From positions 1 to 18,369 of the forward strand of contig JAVFAR010000057.1 of the NCBI GenBank assembly GCA_034002365.1: a DNA stretch of 18,369 nt. Reading direction: 5' to 3'. A model generated the notes under the pieces. That model saw only the letters and a list, made by a program, of their open reading frames with translations, had not been told where the DNA came from and made no database searches. This DNA is from Trichloromonas sp034002365. Lineage in GTDB: Bacteria > Desulfobacterota > Desulfuromonadia > Desulfuromonadales > Trichloromonadaceae. This document shows, one piece after another, positions 13,390 through 18,369 of this stretch; the first letter of the stretch is position 1, and every line of letters starts with the position of its first letter. Made by a program: the position numbers and the translations under genes.

Positions 13390-14540
13390 CCGGTATCGAT
13401 ATCCCCAAAATCCTCGACCTCGCCCCCTCCCCCGCTTACGTGGTCGATCTCGGGCGGCTGCGCCATAACCTCGCCATTCTCGACGAGGTGCAGAAACGCA
13501 GCGGGGCGAAGATTCTCATGGCGCTCAAGGCCTTTTCCATGTGGAGCGTCTTTCCCCTCATTCGCGGAACCCTGCAAGGTGTCTGCGCCTCTTCCCCCTG
13601 GGAGGCGCGTCTCGGGCGGGAGGAATTCGGCCGCGAGGTGCACAGCTTCGCCGCCGCTTTTAAAGAATCCGACGTCGTGGAACTCCTTTCCATCTCCAAC
13701 CACCTGGTCTTCAACTCCTTTAACCAGCTGGAACGCTTCCGCCCGCTCTGGGAGAAAGAAAAGGGGCGGGTTTCCATCGGCCTGCGGGTCAATCCCGAGC
13801 ATTCCGAGGGGCACACCCCCATCTACGATCCCTGCGCCCCCAGGTCGCGCCTCGGCATCCCCCGCCGGGAGTTCGACGGGCGCTCCCTGGAGGGGGTCGA
13901 GGGGCTGCATTTCCACACCCTCTGCGAGCAGCTCTTCGAACCCCTGGCGCGGACGGCGAAGGCCTTCGAGGAGAAGTTCGGCGCCTTTCTGCCGGGGATG
14001 AAGTGGCTGAACCTCGGCGGCGGCCATCACATCACCCGTGACGGCTACGACCTTGACGGCCTGGCGGAACTGATCACGTATTTCAAGGGGAAGTACGGCC
14101 TGGAGGTCTATCTGGAGCCGGGGGAGGCCATCGCCATCGGCACCGGCGTGCTCGTCTCCGAGGTGCTCGATGTGGTGGAGAACGAGATGACGATCGCCAT
14201 TCTCGACGTCTCCGCCACCTGCCACATGCCCGACGTGCTGGAGATGCCTTACCGTCCCGGCATCACCGGCGCTTTCGATCCCGGCGTCAAGCCCCACAGC
14301 TATCGCCTCGGCGGGCCGTCCTGTCTGGCCGGAGACGTGATCGGCGACTGGTCCTTTGACCAGCCCCTGAAGCCCGGCGACCGTCTGGCCTTCGAAGACA
14401 TGGCTCACTACACCATGGTCAAGACCACCACCTTCAACGGTATCCAGCATCCGGCCATCTGTACCTTCGAGCCGGAAACCGGCGAGCTGCGGATCATCCG
14501 TCGCTTCGGCTACGAGGATTTCAGGGCCCGGCTGTCCTGA
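13386..14540 (+). CDS. nspC: Carboxynorspermidine decarboxylase
   Basis: 384 residues, a PLP-dependent fold-III (alanine racemase-like) decarboxylase. The Schiff-base lysine is in MALKAF (K48); the phosphate-binding loop NLGGGHHIT is at 209-217; EPGEA (244-248), the active-site cysteine motif SCLAGD (312-317) and HYTMVKTTTFNG (341-352) are as in NspC. It removes CO2 from carboxynorspermidine or carboxyspermidine to give norspermidine or spermidine and acts directly after the dehydrogenase at 11322. The start overlaps the hepT stop (ATGA) and no strong independent Shine-Dalgarno is obvious, so its translation may depend on hepT. It is closed by a strong terminator 18 bases after the stop. Confidence 0.95.
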   Translation: MTGIDIPKILDLAPSPAYVVDLGRLRHNLAILDEVQKRSGAKILMALKAFSMWSVFPLIRGTLQGVCASSPWEARLGREEFGREVHSFAAAFKESDVVELLSISNHLVFNSFNQLERFRPLWEKEKGRVSIGLRVNPEHSEGHTPIYDPCAPRSRLGIPRREFDGRSLEGVEGLHFHTLCEQLFEPLARTAKAFEEKFGAFLPGMKWLNLGGGHHITRDGYDLDGLAELITYFKGKYGLEVYLEPGEAIAIGTGVLVSEVLDVVENEMTIAILDVSATCHMPDVLEMPYRPGITGAFDPGVKPHSYRLGGPSCLAGDVIGDWSFDQPLKPGDRLAFEDMAHYTMVKTTTFNGIQHPAICTFEPETGELRIIRRFGYEDFRARLS

Positions 14541-14558
14541 TCGATCCGCTATCCTTTG

Positions 14559-14603
14559 ACAAAAAAGACCCCGCCTCCAGTTGCGAAGCGGGGTCTTTTT
14601 TGT
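14559..14603. terminator. Strong bidirectional rho-independent terminator
   Basis: A perfect 16-bp inverted repeat, 14559-14574 with 14588-14603, loop of 13. The GC core GACCCCGC/GCGGGGTC is flanked by six A on the left and six T on the right, so it terminates nspC on the plus strand and the small motility-type gene on the minus strand. Confidence 0.95.
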
Positions 14604-14623
14604 TGCGCGATGGGTGAGAGAAA

Positions 14624-14821
14624 TCAGGCTTTGACGTTGATGAGCTTGCCCTTGCCGGTCTGCTCGGCCAAGCTGACCCCCTGGCTTTTTTGCGGGGATT
14701 GGGCCTGCTCGATGCCCTGCAAGGATTTCTGCATGACTTCGAGGGCGACCTTCGGTTGTTCGTTGGCCTTTTTCAGGATGGAAAGACCAGCCGTTGCGTT
14801 TGCCGCGCCATTCACGTTCAT
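14624..14821 (-). CDS. Small putative motility protein (YjfB-like)
   Basis: 65 residues, no cysteine, no signal peptide or membrane segment, predicted helical in the middle. The segment LSILKKANEQPKVALEVMQ (about 13-31) resembles the conserved helix of the YjfB putative motility family, which is 50-70 residues long with an N-terminal Ala/Ser-rich part; the match is by eye and modest. Coding status is well supported: a near-perfect Shine-Dalgarno (AAGGAGGT) lies five bases before the ATG and a dedicated promoter-riboswitch-terminator leader precedes it. Expression should depend on c-di-GMP through that leader, which fits a role in motility or surface behaviour. Confidence 0.7.
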   Translation of the reverse strand: MNVNGAANATAGLSILKKANEQPKVALEVMQKSLQGIEQAQSPQKSQGVSLAEQTGKGKLINVKA

Positions 14822-14856
14822 AGTGACCTCCTTCAAGTGCGCGGGCCCTTGCCACG

Positions 14857-14889
14857 AAAAAACCCGCCTGCGAATCGACGAAGGCGGGT
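14857..14889 (-). terminator. Riboswitch expression platform: rho-independent terminator
   Basis: On the minus strand ACCCGCCT (14889-14882) pairs with AGGCGGGT (14869-14862), loop of 12, followed by a T run (14862-14857). It sits between the aptamer and the coding region of the 65-residue protein. Its loop and 5' arm can instead pair with the aptamer's 3' end (see riboswitch), so it is probably conditional. Confidence 0.88.
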
Positions 14890-14904
14890 GGAGTGGTGGC
14901 CCGT

Positions 14905-14988
14905 TCGATTCGGTAACCCGGCCATCCGAAACTTTCGGACCCGTGGTTTTGCGTCGCCGGGTTGCCCCGGGTTTGCCCTTTCGTCGAT
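14905..14988 (-). promoter_or_regulatory. Cyclic di-GMP-I (GEMM-I) riboswitch aptamer
   Basis: Read on the minus strand, the GEMM consensus blocks occur in order: AAAGGGCAAACC (14981-14970), a perfect hairpin CCGGG-GCAA-CCCGG with a GNRA tetraloop (14970-14957), GACGCAAA (14954-14947), a second hairpin TCCGAAA-g-TTTCGGA (14941-14927 region) and GGGTTACCGA (14919-14910). The position equivalent to G20 of the Vibrio Vc2 aptamer is G, as in c-di-GMP-selective members rather than the A seen in many cGAMP-type variants. P1 can form from UCGA (14987-14984) with UCGA (14908-14905). The 3' P1 strand CGAATCGA (14912-14905) is perfectly complementary to the terminator loop (14878-14871), and CGGG (14903-14900) to the terminator 5' arm (14888-14885), giving an antiterminator. 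Ligand binding should favour P1 and termination, that is an OFF switch (inference). Confidence 0.9.
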
Positions 14989-14994
14989 GAATCA

Positions 14995-15024
14995 ACTCTA
15001 TGGGAGGATGCGGGGCGCTGTCAA
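14995..15024 (-). promoter_or_regulatory. Promoter of the riboswitch-controlled gene
   Basis: A perfect TTGACA (15024-15019), an 18-base spacer and TAGAGT (15000-14995, four of six) on the minus strand. Transcription is expected near 14988, so the RNA would begin almost exactly at the first base of the aptamer's P1 strand. Confidence 0.7.
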
Positions 15025-15061
15025 CGGTCGATTCCGGCCAGCCTGGGAATTTTACGGAGAT

Positions 15062-15241
15062 TCAGGAAGGGCGCGGGGCGTCGGGGCAGCGCGCCGGCCC
15101 TTCCCCGGCCGCGGCGCAGCCGCAGCTCTCCCTGCCTCCGCCGCGGGTGCGGCGCGGCTCGCGGCGACCGAGCAGCAGCCCGGCGGCGAGGCCGGCGAAG
15201 CTGAGTAAAAAGATGATCAGGCTGAGGATAAAGGTCTTCAT
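15062..15241 (-). CDS. nqrM: NqrM-like Na+-NQR maturation protein
   Basis: 59 residues: one N-terminal membrane helix (about 4-25) followed by a basic stretch and a cysteine-bearing tail, ESCGC...ARCPD (three Cys near 40, 42 and 52). NqrM (DUF539) is needed in Vibrio for inserting the iron centre shared by NqrD and NqrE. The size, topology, Cys-rich tail and position directly after nqrF (two-base gap) fit. The tail is shorter than in the Vibrio protein and has three cysteines rather than four. The frame is open far upstream, but only the part from the ATG at 15241 is real; the rest is shadow over nqrF. Confidence 0.8.
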   Translation of the reverse strand: MKTFILSLIIFLLSFAGLAAGLLLGRREPRRTRGGGRESCGCAAAGEGPARCPDAPRPS

Positions 15242-15243
15242 GA

Positions 15244-16470
15244 CTACATGCCGAAATCGTCGTAGAGGATGTTTTCCCCCTCCACGCCGAGGCTTTCCAG
15301 CATATCCCGGGTGGAAAGGAGGAACATGGGCGGGCCGCAAAGGTAGTATTCGCACTCGTCCGGCGCCGGGTGGTCCTTGAGGTAGTGCTCGTAAAGGACG
15401 TTGTGAATGAAACCGGTGGGGCCGTCCCACTGATCCTCGGGCAGGGGTTCGGAGAGGGCCACATGCCAGCTGAAATTGTCGTATTCGGCGGCGAGCTTTT
15501 CGAATTCCTCGGCGTAGAAGAGCTCCAGCCGGCTGCGGGCGCCGTACCAGAAGGAGATTTTTCGCGGGCTCTTCAGCCGCAGCAACTGGTCGAAGATATG
15601 CGAGCGCAACGGCGCCATCCCGGCGCCGCCGCCGATAAAGATCATCTCCTTGTCCGTGTCCTTGGCGAAGAAGTCGCCGTAGGGGCCGGAGATGGTGACC
15701 TGATCCCCCGGTTTGAGGTTGAAGATATAGGAGGACATCTGCCCCGGCGGCACCTCCGGATGGCGCGGCGGCGGGCTGGCGATGCGCACGTTGAGCATGA
15801 TGATCCCTTTTTCTTCGGGATAATTGGCCATGGAGTAGGCGCGCTGAATCGGCTCCTTGACGGTGGAACGGTACTGCCAGAGGTCGAAGCGGTCCCACTC
15901 GGGGCGGAAGCGCTCGTCGATGTCGAAATCGCGGTATTCGAGTTCGTGCGGCGGCGCCTCGATCTGGATATACCCGCCGGCGCGGAAATTCACGTCTTCG
16001 CCGGGAGGGAGTTCCAGCACCAGTTCCTTGATGAAGGAGGCGACGTTGCGGTTGGAGCGCACCGTGCACGCCCATTTGCGGATGTCGAAGATCTCCGCCG
16101 GGAGGATCAGGCGCAGGTCCTGCCTGACCCCCACCTGGCAGGCGAGGCGCGTTCCTTCCCGGGCGTCGCGGCGGTTGATGTGGCCGGTTTCCGTGGGGAG
16201 GATGGCGCCGCCGCCGGCGAGAACCTTGACCCGGCACTGGCCGCAGGTGCCGCCGCCGCCGCAGGCCGAGGGGATGAAGATGCCGTTGGCGCCGAGGGTG
16301 GCGAGCAGTTTTCCTCCCGGCTTGACCTTGAGGGATTTGCCCGGATCGTCGTTGATGGTCAGCGTGACCTGGCCGCGCGGGGCGAGAAAGGCCCGCGCCG
16401 CCAGAATCAGGGCAACCAGCAGCAGGATGATGCCGGTGAAGAGAGAAACGCCGAGGATGATTTCGGTCAT
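15244..16470 (-). CDS. nqrF: Na+-translocating NADH:quinone reductase subunit F
   Basis: 408 residues, the usual NqrF length. An N-terminal membrane anchor (3-30) is followed by a ferredoxin-like 2Fe-2S domain with ligands C70, C76, C79 and C111. The FAD domain carries RAYSMANYP (210-218) and the NADH domain GGGAGMAPLRSH (280-291) and a CGPPMF motif near the C-terminus. NqrF takes electrons from NADH on the cytoplasmic side and passes them through FAD and the 2Fe-2S cluster to the membrane subunits that pump Na+. Start at 16470; only a weak AAGGCG precedes it. It is 37 bases after nqrE. Confidence 0.97.
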   Translation of the reverse strand: MTEIILGVSLFTGIILLLVALILAARAFLAPRGQVTLTINDDPGKSLKVKPGGKLLATLGANGIFIPSACGGGGTCGQCRVKVLAGGGAILPTETGHINRRDAREGTRLACQVGVRQDLRLILPAEIFDIRKWACTVRSNRNVASFIKELVLELPPGEDVNFRAGGYIQIEAPPHELEYRDFDIDERFRPEWDRFDLWQYRSTVKEPIQRAYSMANYPEEKGIIMLNVRIASPPPRHPEVPPGQMSSYIFNLKPGDQVTISGPYGDFFAKDTDKEMIFIGGGAGMAPLRSHIFDQLLRLKSPRKISFWYGARSRLELFYAEEFEKLAAEYDNFSWHVALSEPLPEDQWDGPTGFIHNVLYEHYLKDHPAPDECEYYLCGPPMFLLSTRDMLESLGVEGENILYDDFGM

Positions 16471-16507
16471 AAAGCCAACGCCTTGGTGCCGGTGGGCGCC
16501 GCGCGCC

Positions 16508-17119
16508 TCACAGTTTGATGCCGGAAAAGGCCATGAAGGCCAGGGACATGAGGCCGGCGACGATGAAGGTGATGCCCAGCCCGCGCAACCCGGCGGGAAT
16601 CCGGCTGTATTTGAGTTTTTCGCGGATGCCGGCCAGGCCGACGATGGCCAGCGCCCAGCCGCTGCCGCTGCCGAGACCGAAGACCAGGCTTTCGCCGAAG
16701 TCGTAGTTGCGCTCGACCATGAAGAGCGAACCGCCGAGGATCATGCAGTTGACGGTAATCAGCGGCAGAAAGATGCCGAGGGCGGCATAGAGCCGGGGCA
16801 TGTGCTTGTCGAGAAAAAGTTCCAGAATCTGCACGGTGGCGGAGATGACGCCGATGTAGCAGATCAGGCCGAGGAAGGTCAGGTCGACCCCCTCCAATCC
16901 GGCCCAGGCCAGCCCCCCCTCGCGCAGCAGGTAACGGTGGATGAGGCTGTTGACCGGCACCGTGATGGTCTGCACGGCGATGACCGCCAGCCCCAGTCCG
17001 GCGGCGGTTTCCACCTTCTTCGAGACGGCGAGAAAGGTGCACATGCCGAGAAAGAAGGCGAGAGCCATGTTCTCGATAAAGACCGCACGGATGAAGATAT
17101 CGAGATAGTTTTCGAGCAT
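16508..17119 (-). CDS. nqrE: Na+-translocating NADH:quinone reductase subunit E
   Basis: 203-residue membrane protein with six hydrophobic segments. The conserved cysteines C27 (FFLGMCTFL) and C125 (TVNCMILGG) correspond to the NqrE ligands of the intramembrane iron centre shared with NqrD. The sequence is clearly NqrE, not the related RnfA, given the nqrC-D-E-F order. An AAGGA ribosome site lies about nine bases before the ATG; the gap to nqrD is four bases. Confidence 0.96.
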   Translation of the reverse strand: MLENYLDIFIRAVFIENMALAFFLGMCTFLAVSKKVETAAGLGLAVIAVQTITVPVNSLIHRYLLREGGLAWAGLEGVDLTFLGLICYIGVISATVQILELFLDKHMPRLYAALGIFLPLITVNCMILGGSLFMVERNYDFGESLVFGLGSGSGWALAIVGLAGIREKLKYSRIPAGLRGLGITFIVAGLMSLAFMAFSGIKL

Positions 17120-17123
17120 GACG

Positions 17124-17744
17124 TCAATCCTTCTCCGCCTGTTCCGGTTTCCACGTGCGCAGCGCCCAGATCAGCAGGCCGATGATGAAAAAAGCGCTCG
17201 GCGGCAGCAGCATCAGCCCGTTGGGGACGTACCAGCCGCCGCTCTGGGCGGTTTTGAGCACGGTCAGGCCGAACCAGGTGCCGACGCCGAAAATCTCCCG
17301 CAGGCCGGCGACGACGAGCAGCACCAGGCTGTAGCCGAGGCCGTTGCCGAGGCCGTCGAGAAAGGCGGCGCCGGGAGAATGTTTCATGGCGAAGGCCTCG
17401 GCGCGGCCGAGGACGATGCAGTTGGTGATGATCAGGCCGACGAAGACCGAGAGCTTGCGGCTGAGGTCGGGGAGAAAGGCCTGAATCGTCTGGTCGACGA
17501 TGATGACCAGCGAGGCGATGATGGTCATCTGCACGATGATGCGGATGCTGTCGGGAATCTGCCGGCGAATCAGGCTGATGACGGCGCTCGACAGGGCGAC
17601 GACGCAGATCACCGCCAGGGACATGACCAGGGCCGTCTCCATCCGGCCGGTGACCGCCAGGGCCGAGCAGATGCCGAGAATCTGCAGGGCGATGGGGTTG
17701 TTGTCGAAGAGGGGGCGAAAGAGGGTCTCCTTGAGTTTAGCCAT
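17124..17744 (-). CDS. nqrD: Na+-translocating NADH:quinone reductase subunit D
   Basis: 206-residue polytopic membrane protein. The paired cysteines C26 (LGICSALAV) and C109 (IITNCIVLGRAEAF) are the NqrD ligands to the shared iron centre. NqrD and NqrE are inverted-topology homologues forming the electron-transfer core next to the Na+ path. The start ATG at 17744 has GGGAGG 6-7 bases upstream and overlaps the end of nqrC by eight bases. Assignment to NqrD rather than RnfE rests on order and full-length similarity. Confidence 0.96.
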   Translation of the reverse strand: MAKLKETLFRPLFDNNPIALQILGICSALAVTGRMETALVMSLAVICVVALSSAVISLIRRQIPDSIRIIVQMTIIASLVIIVDQTIQAFLPDLSRKLSVFVGLIITNCIVLGRAEAFAMKHSPGAAFLDGLGNGLGYSLVLLVVAGLREIFGVGTWFGLTVLKTAQSGGWYVPNGLMLLPPSAFFIIGLLIWALRTWKPEQAEKD

Positions 17745-18369
17745 GGGCGCCTCCCTCTTCGGCCAGCCGCCGCAGATAGGGGCCGAATCCGTCCTCGCCG
17801 AGCCAGTAGCGCAGCAGGTTCGTTACCCCGCGCGACGTGATGGTGGCGCCGGAAAGGCCGTCGATGCGGTGGCGGGCCAGGGGGTCCGCCGCCTCGACCT
17901 TGCCCTTGAGAACTTCGATGACCGGCCGGCCCTGGGCGTCACGCACCTCTTTGCCGGGCCATTGGGCCCGCCAGGCGGGATTGTCCACCTCGCCGCCGAG
18001 ACCGGGGGTTTCTCCGTGCTCATGGAATCCGAAGCCCTTGACCGTGGTCAGGTCGGGGGCCAGGGCCAGATAGCCGTAGAGGGTCGACCAGAGCCCCTTG
18101 CCGTGTACCGGCAGGATCACCTGGCTCAATTCTTCCCCGTCGCGGATGAGATAGACCGGCGCCTGGCGCGCCCGGGTCTTGATCTCGGCCAGATCGAGTT
18201 CGGCGGGAATGCGATAATTTCGCTTGGGGTCGGCGGCGGCGCGGCGGGGATTGAAGCTCCAGGGGTCGAGATCCTCCCGGTAGCGCCCGTCTTCCAGTTC
18301 CACCAGCTTCACCTCGACCCGGGCATTCCAGACGGCTTCCGGATCGTCGTCGAGCAGGCCGGCGACGGC
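17737..18369 (-). CDS. nqrC: Na+-translocating NADH:quinone reductase subunit C (5' end outside window)
   Basis: 210 residues are visible and the frame runs off the right edge (first visible residues AVAGLLDDDPEAVWNARVEV), so the start and the N-terminal membrane helix, probably 40-50 residues, are missing. The FMN-binding domain is complete: the covalent flavinylation motif DGLSGATITS is near the C-terminus, where a Thr takes FMN by phosphoester linkage (done by ApbE in known systems). GFGFHEHGETPGLGGEV is the second NqrC/RnfG family signature. NqrC passes electrons between the iron centre and NqrB. The stop overlaps the nqrD start. nqrA and nqrB should lie to the right. Confidence 0.95.
   Translation of the reverse strand, partial: AVAGLLDDDPEAVWNARVEVKLVELEDGRYREDLDPWSFNPRRAAADPKRNYRIPAELDLAEIKTRARQAPVYLIRDGEELSQVILPVHGKGLWSTLYGYLALAPDLTTVKGFGFHEHGETPGLGGEVDNPAWRAQWPGKEVRDAQGRPVIEVLKGKVEAADPLARHRIDGLSGATITSRGVTNLLRYWLGEDGFGPYLRRLAEEGGAHG

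Noticed and set aside
13335..14855. 506-residue open frame on the minus strand
   Set aside because: Antisense to nspC and continuing through a strong terminator, the 65-residue gene and part of the riboswitch leader; no family features.
14903..15000. cGAMP-type (GEMM-Ib) riboswitch
   Set aside because: The base equivalent to position 20 is G, the c-di-GMP-type identity, rather than A; dual specificity cannot be excluded without binding data.
15370..16518. 382-residue open frame on the plus strand
   Set aside because: Antisense to nqrF, which carries all expected cofactor motifs; composition is typical of a shadow frame.

Overview
The window looks like chromosomal DNA from a high-GC, Gram-negative anaerobe, most likely a Desulfuromonadales-type deltaproteobacterium (Desulfuromonas/Pelobacter/Geobacter relatives). 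This is inferred from the gene families: a CcsB-type cytochrome c maturation gene next to hemA, a WCAPC thioredoxin, a Na+-translocating NQR operon, the carboxynorspermidine polyamine route and a GEMM-type c-di-GMP riboswitch. No species can be named from the sequence alone. Coding density is very high, there is no intergenic stretch above 300 bases, and I saw no rRNA, tRNA, insertion sequence or CRISPR array.

Layout. (a) 1-2220, minus strand: a heme/cytochrome operon in the order SIS-domain protein, siroheme synthase N-domain, ccsB, hemA (only its first codons are in the window). It starts from a strong promoter at 2192-2220. (b) 2255-2726, plus: thioredoxin with its own promoter and terminator. 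(c) 5921-2730, minus: a tightly coupled operon dapF, HIT protein, HAD nucleotidase, an internally deleted endonuclease IV gene, dtd, darP. (d) 6006-6841, plus: an unknown 73-residue protein coupled to a metallo-beta-lactamase hydrolase. (e) 11116-6912, minus: an RNase Z-like hydrolase, prmA, rsmE and a zinc-ribbon/RDD membrane protein. (f) 11322-14603, plus: a polyamine operon, carboxynorspermidine dehydrogenase and decarboxylase (nspC), with a HepT/MntA-type toxin-antitoxin pair between the two enzymes. (g) 15024-14624, minus: a compact regulatory unit of promoter, c-di-GMP-I riboswitch, rho-independent terminator and a 65-residue putative motility protein. (h) 18369-15062, minus: the 3' part of a Na+-NQR operon (nqrC partial, nqrD, nqrE, nqrF, nqrM).

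Most unusual points. First, the HEPN/MNT toxin-antitoxin pair sits inside the polyamine operon and its toxin stop codon overlaps the nspC start. Second, the endonuclease IV reading frame has lost its central ~200 residues yet keeps its start, its stop and close spacing to both neighbours. Third, the GEMM riboswitch has a visible terminator and a competing antiterminator, so an OFF-switch mechanism can be proposed from sequence: high c-di-GMP would shut off the small motility-type protein.
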